From Verrucomicrobiota bacterium (lineage in GTDB: Bacteria > Verrucomicrobiota > Verrucomicrobiia > Limisphaerales > JAHEOI01): a stretch of 11,669 nt of DNA. The translations under genes and the position numbers were made by a program. The notes under the pieces are model-generated. The model saw only the letters and a program-made list of their open reading frames with translations, was not told the DNA's origin and made no database searches. Positions 6,045 through 11,669 of this stretch are shown here, one piece after another (the first letter of the stretch is position 1; each line of letters begins with the position of its first letter). Location: assembly GCA_018610125.1 (NCBI GenBank), contig JAHEOI010000094.1, positions 1 through 11,669 of the forward strand, read 5' to 3'.

Positions 6045-6809
6045 TCACCCGGCACTCCAGCCGCCGTCAATCATGAATGTCGTGCCGGTAACGTACGCGG
6101 ATTCGTCGCCGGCCAAGTAAAGAGCGGCATGAGCGATCTCTTCCGGCTGCCCCATTCGTCCCTGCGGCTGGCTGGCGCTCATTTCCCGGTATGCCCGCTC
6201 CGGATCATCGTATTCGTTTAATCTTGCATCGACAAACGGCGTGCGGACCCGCCCGGGACAGATGCAATTGGCCCGTATCCCATCGCGGGCGTGATCCAAG
6301 GCCAACGCCTTCGTCATCCCGACCACCGCAAATTTAGAGGTCGTATAGGCAAATCGGTCGCGGACCCCGACCACACCCGCTATCGATGCCAGGTTGATCA
6401 CGTTTCCGGACTCTCGCTCCAACATGCCGGGAAGAAAGGCGCGAGTCACATTGAATCCCCCGCGGACATTCACCGCGTAAAGCCGGTCCAAGTCTCGGCC
6501 GGTCGTTTGGGTCAAGGTCCCGACATGCCCCACACCGGCATTATTCACAAGGACGTCGAGGCGCCCTTTGGAATCCCGGATCGCTTTTGCCACACGTTCG
6601 TAGTGGGCTTCGTCGGTGACGTCCAGGTTCAAGCACTCCGCGTTACCCGAGCGATCTCGAATTCGGGCAACGGTCTCCTTTCCCGCCGATTCATCGATGT
6701 CGGTGACAAAAACGAATGCCCCGGCCTCGGCGAGGACTTCCGCGATTGACGCACCAATTCCCGAGCCCGCACCGGTTACCATCGCGATCTTTTCCTTTAA
6801 ACTGAACAT
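6045..6809 (-). CDS. SDR-family NAD-dependent dehydrogenase
   Basis: Classical short-chain dehydrogenase/reductase, 254 aa. The Rossmann motif is TGAGSGIG (12-19); Asp37 at the end of the second strand points to NAD(H) rather than NADP(H). NNAG is at 89-92, and the catalytic set is Asn114, Ser142, Tyr155 and Lys159. The C-terminus GRMGQPEEIAHAALYLAGDESAYVTGTTFMIDGGWSAG is close in style to 2-keto-3-deoxy-L-fuconate dehydrogenases and to the BDH2/DHRS6 group, so a sugar acid or hydroxy acid is a reasonable substrate. The family is too broad to be sure. It is divergent from the PQQ dehydrogenase and shares its promoter region, which supports a role in sugar oxidation. No Shine-Dalgarno sequence precedes the ATG. 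Confidence 0.93.
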   Translation of the reverse strand: MFSLKEKIAMVTGAGSGIGASIAEVLAEAGAFVFVTDIDESAGKETVARIRDRSGNAECLNLDVTDEAHYERVAKAIRDSKGRLDVLVNNAGVGHVGTLTQTTGRDLDRLYAVNVRGGFNVTRAFLPGMLERESGNVINLASIAGVVGVRDRFAYTTSKFAVVGMTKALALDHARDGIRANCICPGRVRTPFVDARLNEYDDPERAYREMSASQPQGRMGQPEEIAHAALYLAGDESAYVTGTTFMIDGGWSAG

Positions 6810-6821
6810 GAGCCGTCACAC

Positions 6822-6851
6822 AGGATACGAAGGAGTCAGATCCCATGTAAA
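6822..6851 (-). promoter_or_regulatory. Possible sigma-70 promoter of the SDR gene
   Basis: Reading the minus strand, TTTACA (6851-6846) and TATCCT (6827-6822) are 18 bp apart, matching 5 of 6 and 4 of 6 of the consensus. Transcription would begin near 6815, only about 6 nt before the ATG. That agrees with the absence of a ribosome-binding site, giving a nearly leaderless message. Short matches like this occur by chance, so this is tentative. Confidence 0.35.
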
Positions 6852-6878
6852 GTCCCCGACTCTCTTCTCGTTACGTTT

Positions 6879-6896
6879 TTATTGACCCCTCAATAA
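6879..6896. promoter_or_regulatory. Perfect inverted repeat, candidate operator
   Basis: TTATTGA-CCCC-TCAATAA is a perfect 7-bp inverted repeat around four C, in the 111-bp region between the divergent SDR and PQQ dehydrogenase genes. It covers the candidate -35 box of the PQQ gene, where a repressor would block transcription. No T-run follows and it precedes a gene, so a terminator is unlikely. No regulator gene is present in the window. Confidence 0.5.
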
Positions 6897-6910
6897 GCTC
6901 GACGTAGGCT
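6882..6910 (+). promoter_or_regulatory. Possible sigma-70 promoter of the PQQ dehydrogenase gene
   Basis: TTGACC (6882-6887) and TAGGCT (6905-6910) are spaced 17 bp apart. The -35 is good and the -10 is weak (3 of 6). The start would lie near 6917, about 4 nt before the GTG, so the transcript would be almost leaderless, in line with no visible ribosome-binding site. Confidence 0.3.
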
Positions 6911-6920
6911 CAACACCATT

Positions 6921-9140
6921 GTGAAACATTCTTTTTGGCGCGCCCATTATCTCGTCTTACCGTGCTGTCTCGTATTATTTTTGCTGGCCGGGTCTCCTTT
7001 CGCTGCCGCAACTCCCGACGAGGCATCACATGACCCGCATGACAACTATACCGATTGGGCGATCTACCGAGGCGATAAGAAAGCCAACCAATATTCCAAG
7101 CTCGACCAAATCAATGCCAAAAACGTAAGCCGACTCGAGCTCGCATGGGAATACCATCATGGTGACCCGAACGGGCCGTCGATGTATAGCAATCCCATCA
7201 TCGTCGATGGGCTGCTCTATTTCACCACCCCCAAGGTCAACGCGGTCGCCCTAAACGCCGCAACCGGCAAGGAAGCATGGGTCTTCGAGCCTTCCGAATA
7301 TCGCCAAAACGACACCGTCTTCCGAGGTCGAAACCGCGGCCTCGTCTACTGGCAAGACGCCAATGGGAAACGCGGTCGGATCTTTAATTTCGTCAAAGAC
7401 CGCGTCTATGCCTTGGATGCGAAAACGGGTGCCGTTATCGAATCGTTCGGTGAAGGTGGGTTCATCGATTTACGGAAGAATCTGCCTGTCAAACCGGCCA
7501 ATGCTTCGATCGAGGTAACGACCCCCGGCATTACGTATCAAAACTTTCTGATCGTCGGTTCGCGCGTGCCCGAAGGGAACAACTCGACGCCGGGAGATAT
7601 TCGCGCTTACGACACAAGGACCGGCGAATTCAAGTGGATCTTCCACACGATCCCGCACAAGGGCGAGCTCGGCTATGACACTTGGGAATGGGTCGAAGGC
7701 GAGACCTACGGTGGCGCCAATCCATGGGGCGGGTTCTCACTGGATGAGGAGCGGGGCTTGGTTTTTTGCGCTACGGGATCCGCCGCCGGGAACTTCATTT
7801 ACGGAGGCGCTCGCAAAGGGAAGAATCTGTTCGCCAATACCGTCTTGGCACTCGATGCCACTACCGGGGAGCGCCAATGGCACTACCAAACCATCCATCA
7901 TGACATCTTTGATTACGACAATCCGCCGGCTCCGATCCTGGCGACGATCCAAATGGATGGAGAACCCACAGACGTGGCAGTCCAGCTCACGAAAATGGGC
8001 CTTACGTTTGTGCTCGATCGCGACACGGGTGAGCCGGTATTCCCAGTGAAGGAGCTTTCGGTGCCACCTTCAAATGTGCCCGGCGAAGAAGCCTGGCCGA
8101 CTCAGCCGTTTCCTTTAAAGCCGCCGCCACTTGTCCGCCTCTCAACCCACGAAGCCGACCTGACGAATATCACGCCCGAATCGCGGGAAACCGCTCTGGA
8201 AACGTTTCGAAACCATAAGACCGGCTTTGTCTACACTCCCGCCTCCTTGCAAGGCACCATTACAACCCCCGGTCACCAAGGTGGAGTCGAATGGGGCGGG
8301 GGCGCCTTTGATCCCAACACAGGCGTTTTATACGTCAATGCCAATGAAGCCCCCACTATCAACCGACTCAAACCGTTGAAGGAAGGAGATGCCTCCGCAG
8401 CGACCCCGATCCAACGGGGCGCGCGCCTCTACAATGCCAATTGCACCCCTTGCCATGGATTCAACCGGAAAGGCAATCCGCCGCTCTATCCCCCGCTGAC
8501 AAACTTGGATTTGTCCCCCAAAGAGATCCGATCGACGCTCCTCGAAGGGCGAGGGATTATGCCCGCATTCACCCAATTCGAGCCCGACGAGCTCGACGAC
8601 CTTATCGCGTATCTCCGGAGCGAACCCGAAGCGAAGACCGATACCGAAACAGCCCCCGACAACGACTCCGAGGATTCCATACCGCGTTATGCCCAGATTG
8701 CCCCGTTCTTCCTCGACCGGCATGGCCTGCCGGCCATCTCACCTCCATGGGGAACCCTTAATGCAGTCGACCTGAATCAAGGTAAGATCCTATGGCAGGT
8801 CCCCCTTGGGGAATACCCAAAGCTGGCGGCAAAAGGCATCCACAACACCGGGGCGAAAAACTTTGGCGGCCCCGTCCTGACAGCCGGAGGCGTCATCTTC
8901 ATCGCCGCAACACCGGATGAAAAGATCCGTGCCTTTGACAAATACACCGGCAAAGTCCTATGGGAGCACCCATTGCCTGCCGGCGGCTACGCCACGCCGA
9001 GTGTTTATAAAATCGACGGCAAGCAATATGTCGTCATTGCCGCGGGCGGAGGGGGTAAGCTTGGCACAGAGCATGGCGATTCCATCGTGGCATTCGCCCT
9101 CCCTGACTCCGCCACCGAGTCCCAAGCCGACCGAGACTGA
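6921..9140 (+). CDS. Periplasmic PQQ dehydrogenase with inserted cytochrome c domain
   Basis: Quinoprotein of the membrane-glucose-dehydrogenase-like PQQ group, 739 aa, probably oxidising an aldose or another alcohol in the periplasm. Residues 1-30 form a Sec signal (K2, R7, hydrophobic 10-24, AAA then cleavage); the transmembrane anchor of E. coli Gcd is absent. The beta-propeller starts near Trp46 (YTDWAIYRGDKKANQYSKLDQIN). HHDIFDYDNPPAP holds Asp331, and LTKMGLTFVLDR holds Lys358; their 27-residue spacing equals that of the catalytic Asp466 and Lys493 of E. coli Gcd. The blade sequence is interrupted at about 497-566 by a cytochrome c domain with CTPCH (508-512) and likely axial Met547 (GIMPAF), then an acidic linker (567-590), after which the propeller resumes (PPWGTLNAVDL onward) with GGPVLTAGGVIF and AGGGGK. 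The heme could take electrons from PQQH2. The GTG start is supported by the signal peptide directly after it. Exact substrate is unknown. Confidence 0.93.
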   Translation: MKHSFWRAHYLVLPCCLVLFLLAGSPFAAATPDEASHDPHDNYTDWAIYRGDKKANQYSKLDQINAKNVSRLELAWEYHHGDPNGPSMYSNPIIVDGLLYFTTPKVNAVALNAATGKEAWVFEPSEYRQNDTVFRGRNRGLVYWQDANGKRGRIFNFVKDRVYALDAKTGAVIESFGEGGFIDLRKNLPVKPANASIEVTTPGITYQNFLIVGSRVPEGNNSTPGDIRAYDTRTGEFKWIFHTIPHKGELGYDTWEWVEGETYGGANPWGGFSLDEERGLVFCATGSAAGNFIYGGARKGKNLFANTVLALDATTGERQWHYQTIHHDIFDYDNPPAPILATIQMDGEPTDVAVQLTKMGLTFVLDRDTGEPVFPVKELSVPPSNVPGEEAWPTQPFPLKPPPLVRLSTHEADLTNITPESRETALETFRNHKTGFVYTPASLQGTITTPGHQGGVEWGGGAFDPNTGVLYVNANEAPTINRLKPLKEGDASAATPIQRGARLYNANCTPCHGFNRKGNPPLYPPLTNLDLSPKEIRSTLLEGRGIMPAFTQFEPDELDDLIAYLRSEPEAKTDTETAPDNDSEDSIPRYAQIAPFFLDRHGLPAISPPWGTLNAVDLNQGKILWQVPLGEYPKLAAKGIHNTGAKNFGGPVLTAGGVIFIAATPDEKIRAFDKYTGKVLWEHPLPAGGYATPSVYKIDGKQYVVIAAGGGGKLGTEHGDSIVAFALPDSATESQADRD

Positions 9141-9141
9141 C

Positions 9142-9160
9142 CCGAGGTAGTGCCCCTCGG
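9142..9160. terminator. Weak hairpin between convergent genes
   Basis: CCGAGG (9142-9147) and CCTCGG (9155-9160) form a 6-bp GC stem with a 7-nt loop directly after the PQQ dehydrogenase stop. It lies in the 79-bp gap facing the opposing symporter gene. There is no T-run on either strand, so termination by this hairpin is only possible, not shown. Confidence 0.3.
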
Positions 9161-9219
9161 AGACTCCCATGCCTCGACCGGGCGCAATGAAGCCATGCCT
9201 CGCCGCTCATGAAGGCCGT

Positions 9220-10842
9220 TCACATCGCCAAGACGGTATAGATGGCAATGACCAGAAAGAGGATCCCCAAGCTCGCCCATTTCGTCCCGGGCCATGGGGT
9301 CAGATCGACCTTCCGGGCATGGGCTTGTTGCCAAGGCTGATCCAAAGGCCGGAGCGCCCCGATCAATAGCATGAGCCCCACCAATGCAACAAAGACAACA
9401 CCCAGGAAATGGAACTCATTGATGAAATCCGGAACGAGATAGGTGACAGAGTCGGTTTCGGCATTGGTTCCGATCGGGACAAAGTAGCCGAATGCGATAA
9501 CCAAGCAGCCGACGATCAAGGCTGTATTGGCCGCCATGCCGGGTACCGATCTGCCGAGCATCCCGACGACCACGACCGAGAATATCGGGATGAAGTAGAG
9601 TCCATTCATCTTCTGGAGATAACCAAAGATCCCTCCGGCGTAGACCAACAGCGGCGCGATGATCACCGAGACGACCGTGACAACCCACCCGAACCATTTA
9701 CCCATCCGGATAACCTCCGAATCGTCCGCGTCAGGGCGGATCATGGCGCGATAGATCCCAAGGCTGAATAGCGTGGCACAGCTATTCAATCCCGAGTTGA
9801 AAGAGCTGAGGATAGCGCCGATGACCACGGCGGCGAAGAAGCCGGTCAAGTACCATGGGAGGACATGCTGGACAAGGGTCCCATACGCGGCGTCGCGTGT
9901 CTCGAGCTCGGACCCGAAAAGGTGGAACGCAATAACGCCGGGCAATACCAGGATAATCGGTGTCAGCACCTTCAGGAAGCCGGCCAGCAGGACCCCTTTT
10001 TGCCCCTCCCTCAGGTTCCGAGCGGCAAAGGTTCGTTGAATGATCTGCTGGTTGGTACACCAGTAAAAGAGATTGAGCAGCAAGACCCCGGTAAAGAGGG
10101 TTTTGAAAGGAACCGATTGCTCGGCTGTTCCGATCGACTCGAATTTCTCGGGGTGGCTCTTGGTCAACTCCTGCAAGCCGGACCAAACCCCGCCGTCATT
10201 AACCGCGTTCAATCCCAGCCAAGTAATCATCCCACCGCCGATCAGCAGCAGCAACCCGTTCAAAGTGTCGGAGATCGCGACCGACCCGAGTCCTCCGACG
10301 AGGGCATAGATTGAGCCGATTCCGGCAACGACCACAACCATCAAGACGATGGCTTGCAATCGCGAGTCAAGGCCGGTGAGCTCCTGGATATCGAGCATCG
10401 AATTTAACCCTGTGGCCCCGGTATAGAGCACAATCGGGAGCAGGATCACCGCGTAGGCCACGACGAAGATGATGGTAGTGATCGCCCGCGTCAGGTTGCC
10501 AAAACGATACTCCAAAAACTCGGGTACGGTAGCGATCCCGCTTTTAAGAAAGCGCGGCAAGAAGAAAAGCCCCATTAAGACCAAGGCCAAGGCGGCCCCC
10601 ACTTCCCAGGCAATGACAATGAACCCATCTGCAAATGCAGCCCCGTTTAGCCCGACGAGCTGCTCAGTCGAAAGGTTTGTCAGTAAGAGTGATCCCGCGA
10701 TCACCCCGGCGCCAAGGGATCGTCCCGCCAGGAAATAGCCCGAGCTCGTTTGGTGATCGGCTTGCCGGGTGGCCCGCCAGGTAAATAAGCCGACCAGACC
10801 GGTCACGATCACAAATGTCACTAACGCGAGGAGAGATTCCAT
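9220..10842 (-). CDS. Na+/sugar symporter, vSGLT/YidK-like (SSS family)
   Basis: Inner-membrane sodium:solute symporter, 540 aa, with about 14 hydrophobic segments. It is closest in pattern to E. coli YidK and Vibrio SGLT. The N-terminal GYFLAGRSL is followed by TNLSTEQLVGLNG (55-67) and Trp79-Glu80; Asn56, Ser58, Glu60, Gln61 and Glu80 fall exactly 8 residues below vSGLT Asn64, Ser66, Glu68, Gln69 and Glu88, several of which bind galactose. FYWCTNQQIIQRTFAARNLREGQKG matches the segment with the vSGLT gating Tyr263. GAILSSFNSGLNSCATLFSLGIYR carries the serine pair of the Na2 site. These matches support sugar transport rather than proline or acetate. The ATG has GGAAGG about 8 nt upstream. It lies 51 bp downstream of the SMP-30-like gene on the same strand, probably as one operon. 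The exact sugar (glucose, galactose, inositol) is open. Confidence 0.94.
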   Translation of the reverse strand: MESLLALVTFVIVTGLVGLFTWRATRQADHQTSSGYFLAGRSLGAGVIAGSLLLTNLSTEQLVGLNGAAFADGFIVIAWEVGAALALVLMGLFFLPRFLKSGIATVPEFLEYRFGNLTRAITTIIFVVAYAVILLPIVLYTGATGLNSMLDIQELTGLDSRLQAIVLMVVVVAGIGSIYALVGGLGSVAISDTLNGLLLLIGGGMITWLGLNAVNDGGVWSGLQELTKSHPEKFESIGTAEQSVPFKTLFTGVLLLNLFYWCTNQQIIQRTFAARNLREGQKGVLLAGFLKVLTPIILVLPGVIAFHLFGSELETRDAAYGTLVQHVLPWYLTGFFAAVVIGAILSSFNSGLNSCATLFSLGIYRAMIRPDADDSEVIRMGKWFGWVVTVVSVIIAPLLVYAGGIFGYLQKMNGLYFIPIFSVVVVGMLGRSVPGMAANTALIVGCLVIAFGYFVPIGTNAETDSVTYLVPDFINEFHFLGVVFVALVGLMLLIGALRPLDQPWQQAHARKVDLTPWPGTKWASLGILFLVIAIYTVLAM

Positions 10843-10893
10843 GATTTACCTTCCATTACACGCTTCTTAAAGCGCTCAAACCAAGGGCTCATG

Positions 10894-11669
10894 TCATTGA
10901 TTCAGAGGAATGAAAAAGAGCAGACCGGCACGCATGTCCGGCACAATGAGCTGATTCTGCTCTTCATCAAGGTAGAAATCGGCTGCCGAGTACAATCCCT
11001 GCCGGAGCACTTCGGCATTCCTGGCCTTGGCATCAAGCTTCCAAACCCGACCTTGGGTCCAACTCGAGAGATAGATATTGCCATCGGCGCCCTGCTCGAT
11101 GCCGTCCGCCCCGCGAAGACCGGCCCTCAGCAGTTTCGGCTCGCCATTCTTGGTCTTGAGAATATTCCCTTTAAAGAATTCCGCGATCAGCAAGCCTCCG
11201 TCATTGGCCACCGTAACGCCGTTGGGATTGAGCATTGCCGAGTCGGCCTCGACGGCCACACTGACATCGCCGTCCATGGTGATCTCATAGATTCGGCCGA
11301 CCACCGGGATTTCCTTTGCTTGCTCGCTTCCGACCGGCCATAGACCTTGGGGGCCAAACATCTTCGTATTGGCACCCATATCGGAGACAAACACGCTCTT
11401 GTTGTCAGCCGCGACGGCGACGTCGTTCAAATACCGGACCTCATGAGGAAAATCCGATTTTTCTGCCAGGAGGGACTTCTTGCCCTCGGCATCGATCTTC
11501 CAGACCTTGGTGACATCGGTCGTAACCAAAAACTCGCCTGTAAACCCGATTCCCTTTGGTTCGTTCAGTCCCGTCGCAAAATCGGCCACTTTGTCACCCT
11601 TGATCCGTTGGATCCCTCCATCGCCCGATTTCTCGCTGCTCCGCATCACCGTGACATAGTAATCCCCGC
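10894..11669 (-). CDS. SMP-30/gluconolactonase-like beta-propeller protein, 5'-truncated
   Basis: Beta-propeller protein of the SMP-30/gluconolactonase/LRE-like type, a family of metal-dependent lactonases and related proteins. The frame stays open to the window edge (reading G-D-Y-Y-V-T-V before MRSSEKSGDGG), so the apparent GTG start at 11649 is probably internal and the real N-terminus lies to the right. Propeller-like repeats are visible: LNEPKGIGFTGEFLVTTDVTKVWKID, LNDVAVAADNKSVFVSDMG, LNPNGVTVANDGGLLIAEF, GADGIEQGADGNIYLSSW. Asn in NPNG (11221-11223) and Asp in ADGI (11104-11106) match metal ligands of SMP-30; the first-blade glutamate is not visible. Whether it is secreted cannot be judged. 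It lies upstream of the sugar symporter on the same strand. It may hydrolyse a sugar lactone, possibly the product of the PQQ enzyme, but many family members have other or unknown roles. Confidence 0.85.
   Translation of the reverse strand, partial: GDYYVTVMRSSEKSGDGGIQRIKGDKVADFATGLNEPKGIGFTGEFLVTTDVTKVWKIDAEGKKSLLAEKSDFPHEVRYLNDVAVAADNKSVFVSDMGANTKMFGPQGLWPVGSEQAKEIPVVGRIYEITMDGDVSVAVEADSAMLNPNGVTVANDGGLLIAEFFKGNILKTKNGEPKLLRAGLRGADGIEQGADGNIYLSSWTQGRVWKLDAKARNAEVLRQGLYSAADFYLDEEQNQLIVPDMRAGLLFFIPLNQ

Noticed and set aside
6049..6088. CCGGCAC and GTGCCGG inverted repeat just after the ferredoxin gene
   Set aside because: The loop is 26 nt, no T-run follows and both arms are within the SDR coding sequence.
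10861..10874. CGCTT-ctta-AAGCG inverted repeat between the SMP-30-like gene and the symporter
   Set aside because: A 5-bp stem is too short to separate from chance, and the two genes look like one operon.

Overview
The window holds nine protein-coding genes, two of them cut by the window edges. The DNA is moderately GC-rich: short stretches I counted run from about 55 to 70 percent in genes, falling to about 40 percent in parts of the one long gap. I see no rRNA, tRNA, CRISPR array, insertion sequence or phage gene. A secreted PQQ/heme c dehydrogenase with a Sec signal, a Na+/sugar symporter and a RecD2 helicase point to a non-model, respiring Gram-negative bacterium. Gene content would fit phyla such as Nitrospirota, NC10, Planctomycetota or Verrucomicrobiota, but nothing here settles the taxonomy.

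Layout. (1) 2-2941, plus strand: the C-terminal part of a beta-lactamase-fold serine hydrolase, directly abutting recD2 (stop TGA then start TTG with no base between). (2) 2942-3504: a 563-bp gap without a convincing gene, carrying two short tandem repeats, an imperfect hairpin and a possible 12-codon leader ORF in front of speD. (3) 3505-6037, plus strand: a tight operon of speD (S-adenosylmethionine decarboxylase), a thermospermine-synthase-like aminopropyltransferase, a classical spermidine synthase, and a thioredoxin-like [2Fe-2S] ferredoxin. (4) 6045-11669: a sugar-oxidation neighbourhood. An NAD-type SDR dehydrogenase (minus) and a periplasmic PQQ dehydrogenase with an inserted cytochrome c domain (plus) diverge from a 111-bp promoter region with a perfect 7-bp inverted repeat. 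Converging on them is a minus-strand pair, an SMP-30/gluconolactonase-like protein followed by a vSGLT/YidK-type Na+/sugar symporter.

How the genes may work together. SpeD makes the aminopropyl donor, and two aminopropyltransferases of different subfamilies could act one after the other (putrescine to spermidine, then to a tetraamine such as thermospermine) or on different acceptors. In the second block, the PQQ enzyme could oxidise an aldose in the periplasm and pass electrons to its own heme c, the SMP-30 protein could open the lactone, the symporter could import sugar, and the SDR could oxidise a hydroxy acid or sugar acid with NAD+. The families are well supported; the pathway linkage is inference from neighbourhood. 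The points most worth a second look are the Gln-Ser (instead of Glu-Ser) processing site in SpeD, the paired and divergent aminopropyltransferases, the heme c domain inserted in the propeller, and the palindrome at the divergent promoter. I found no clearly new defence or mobile system.
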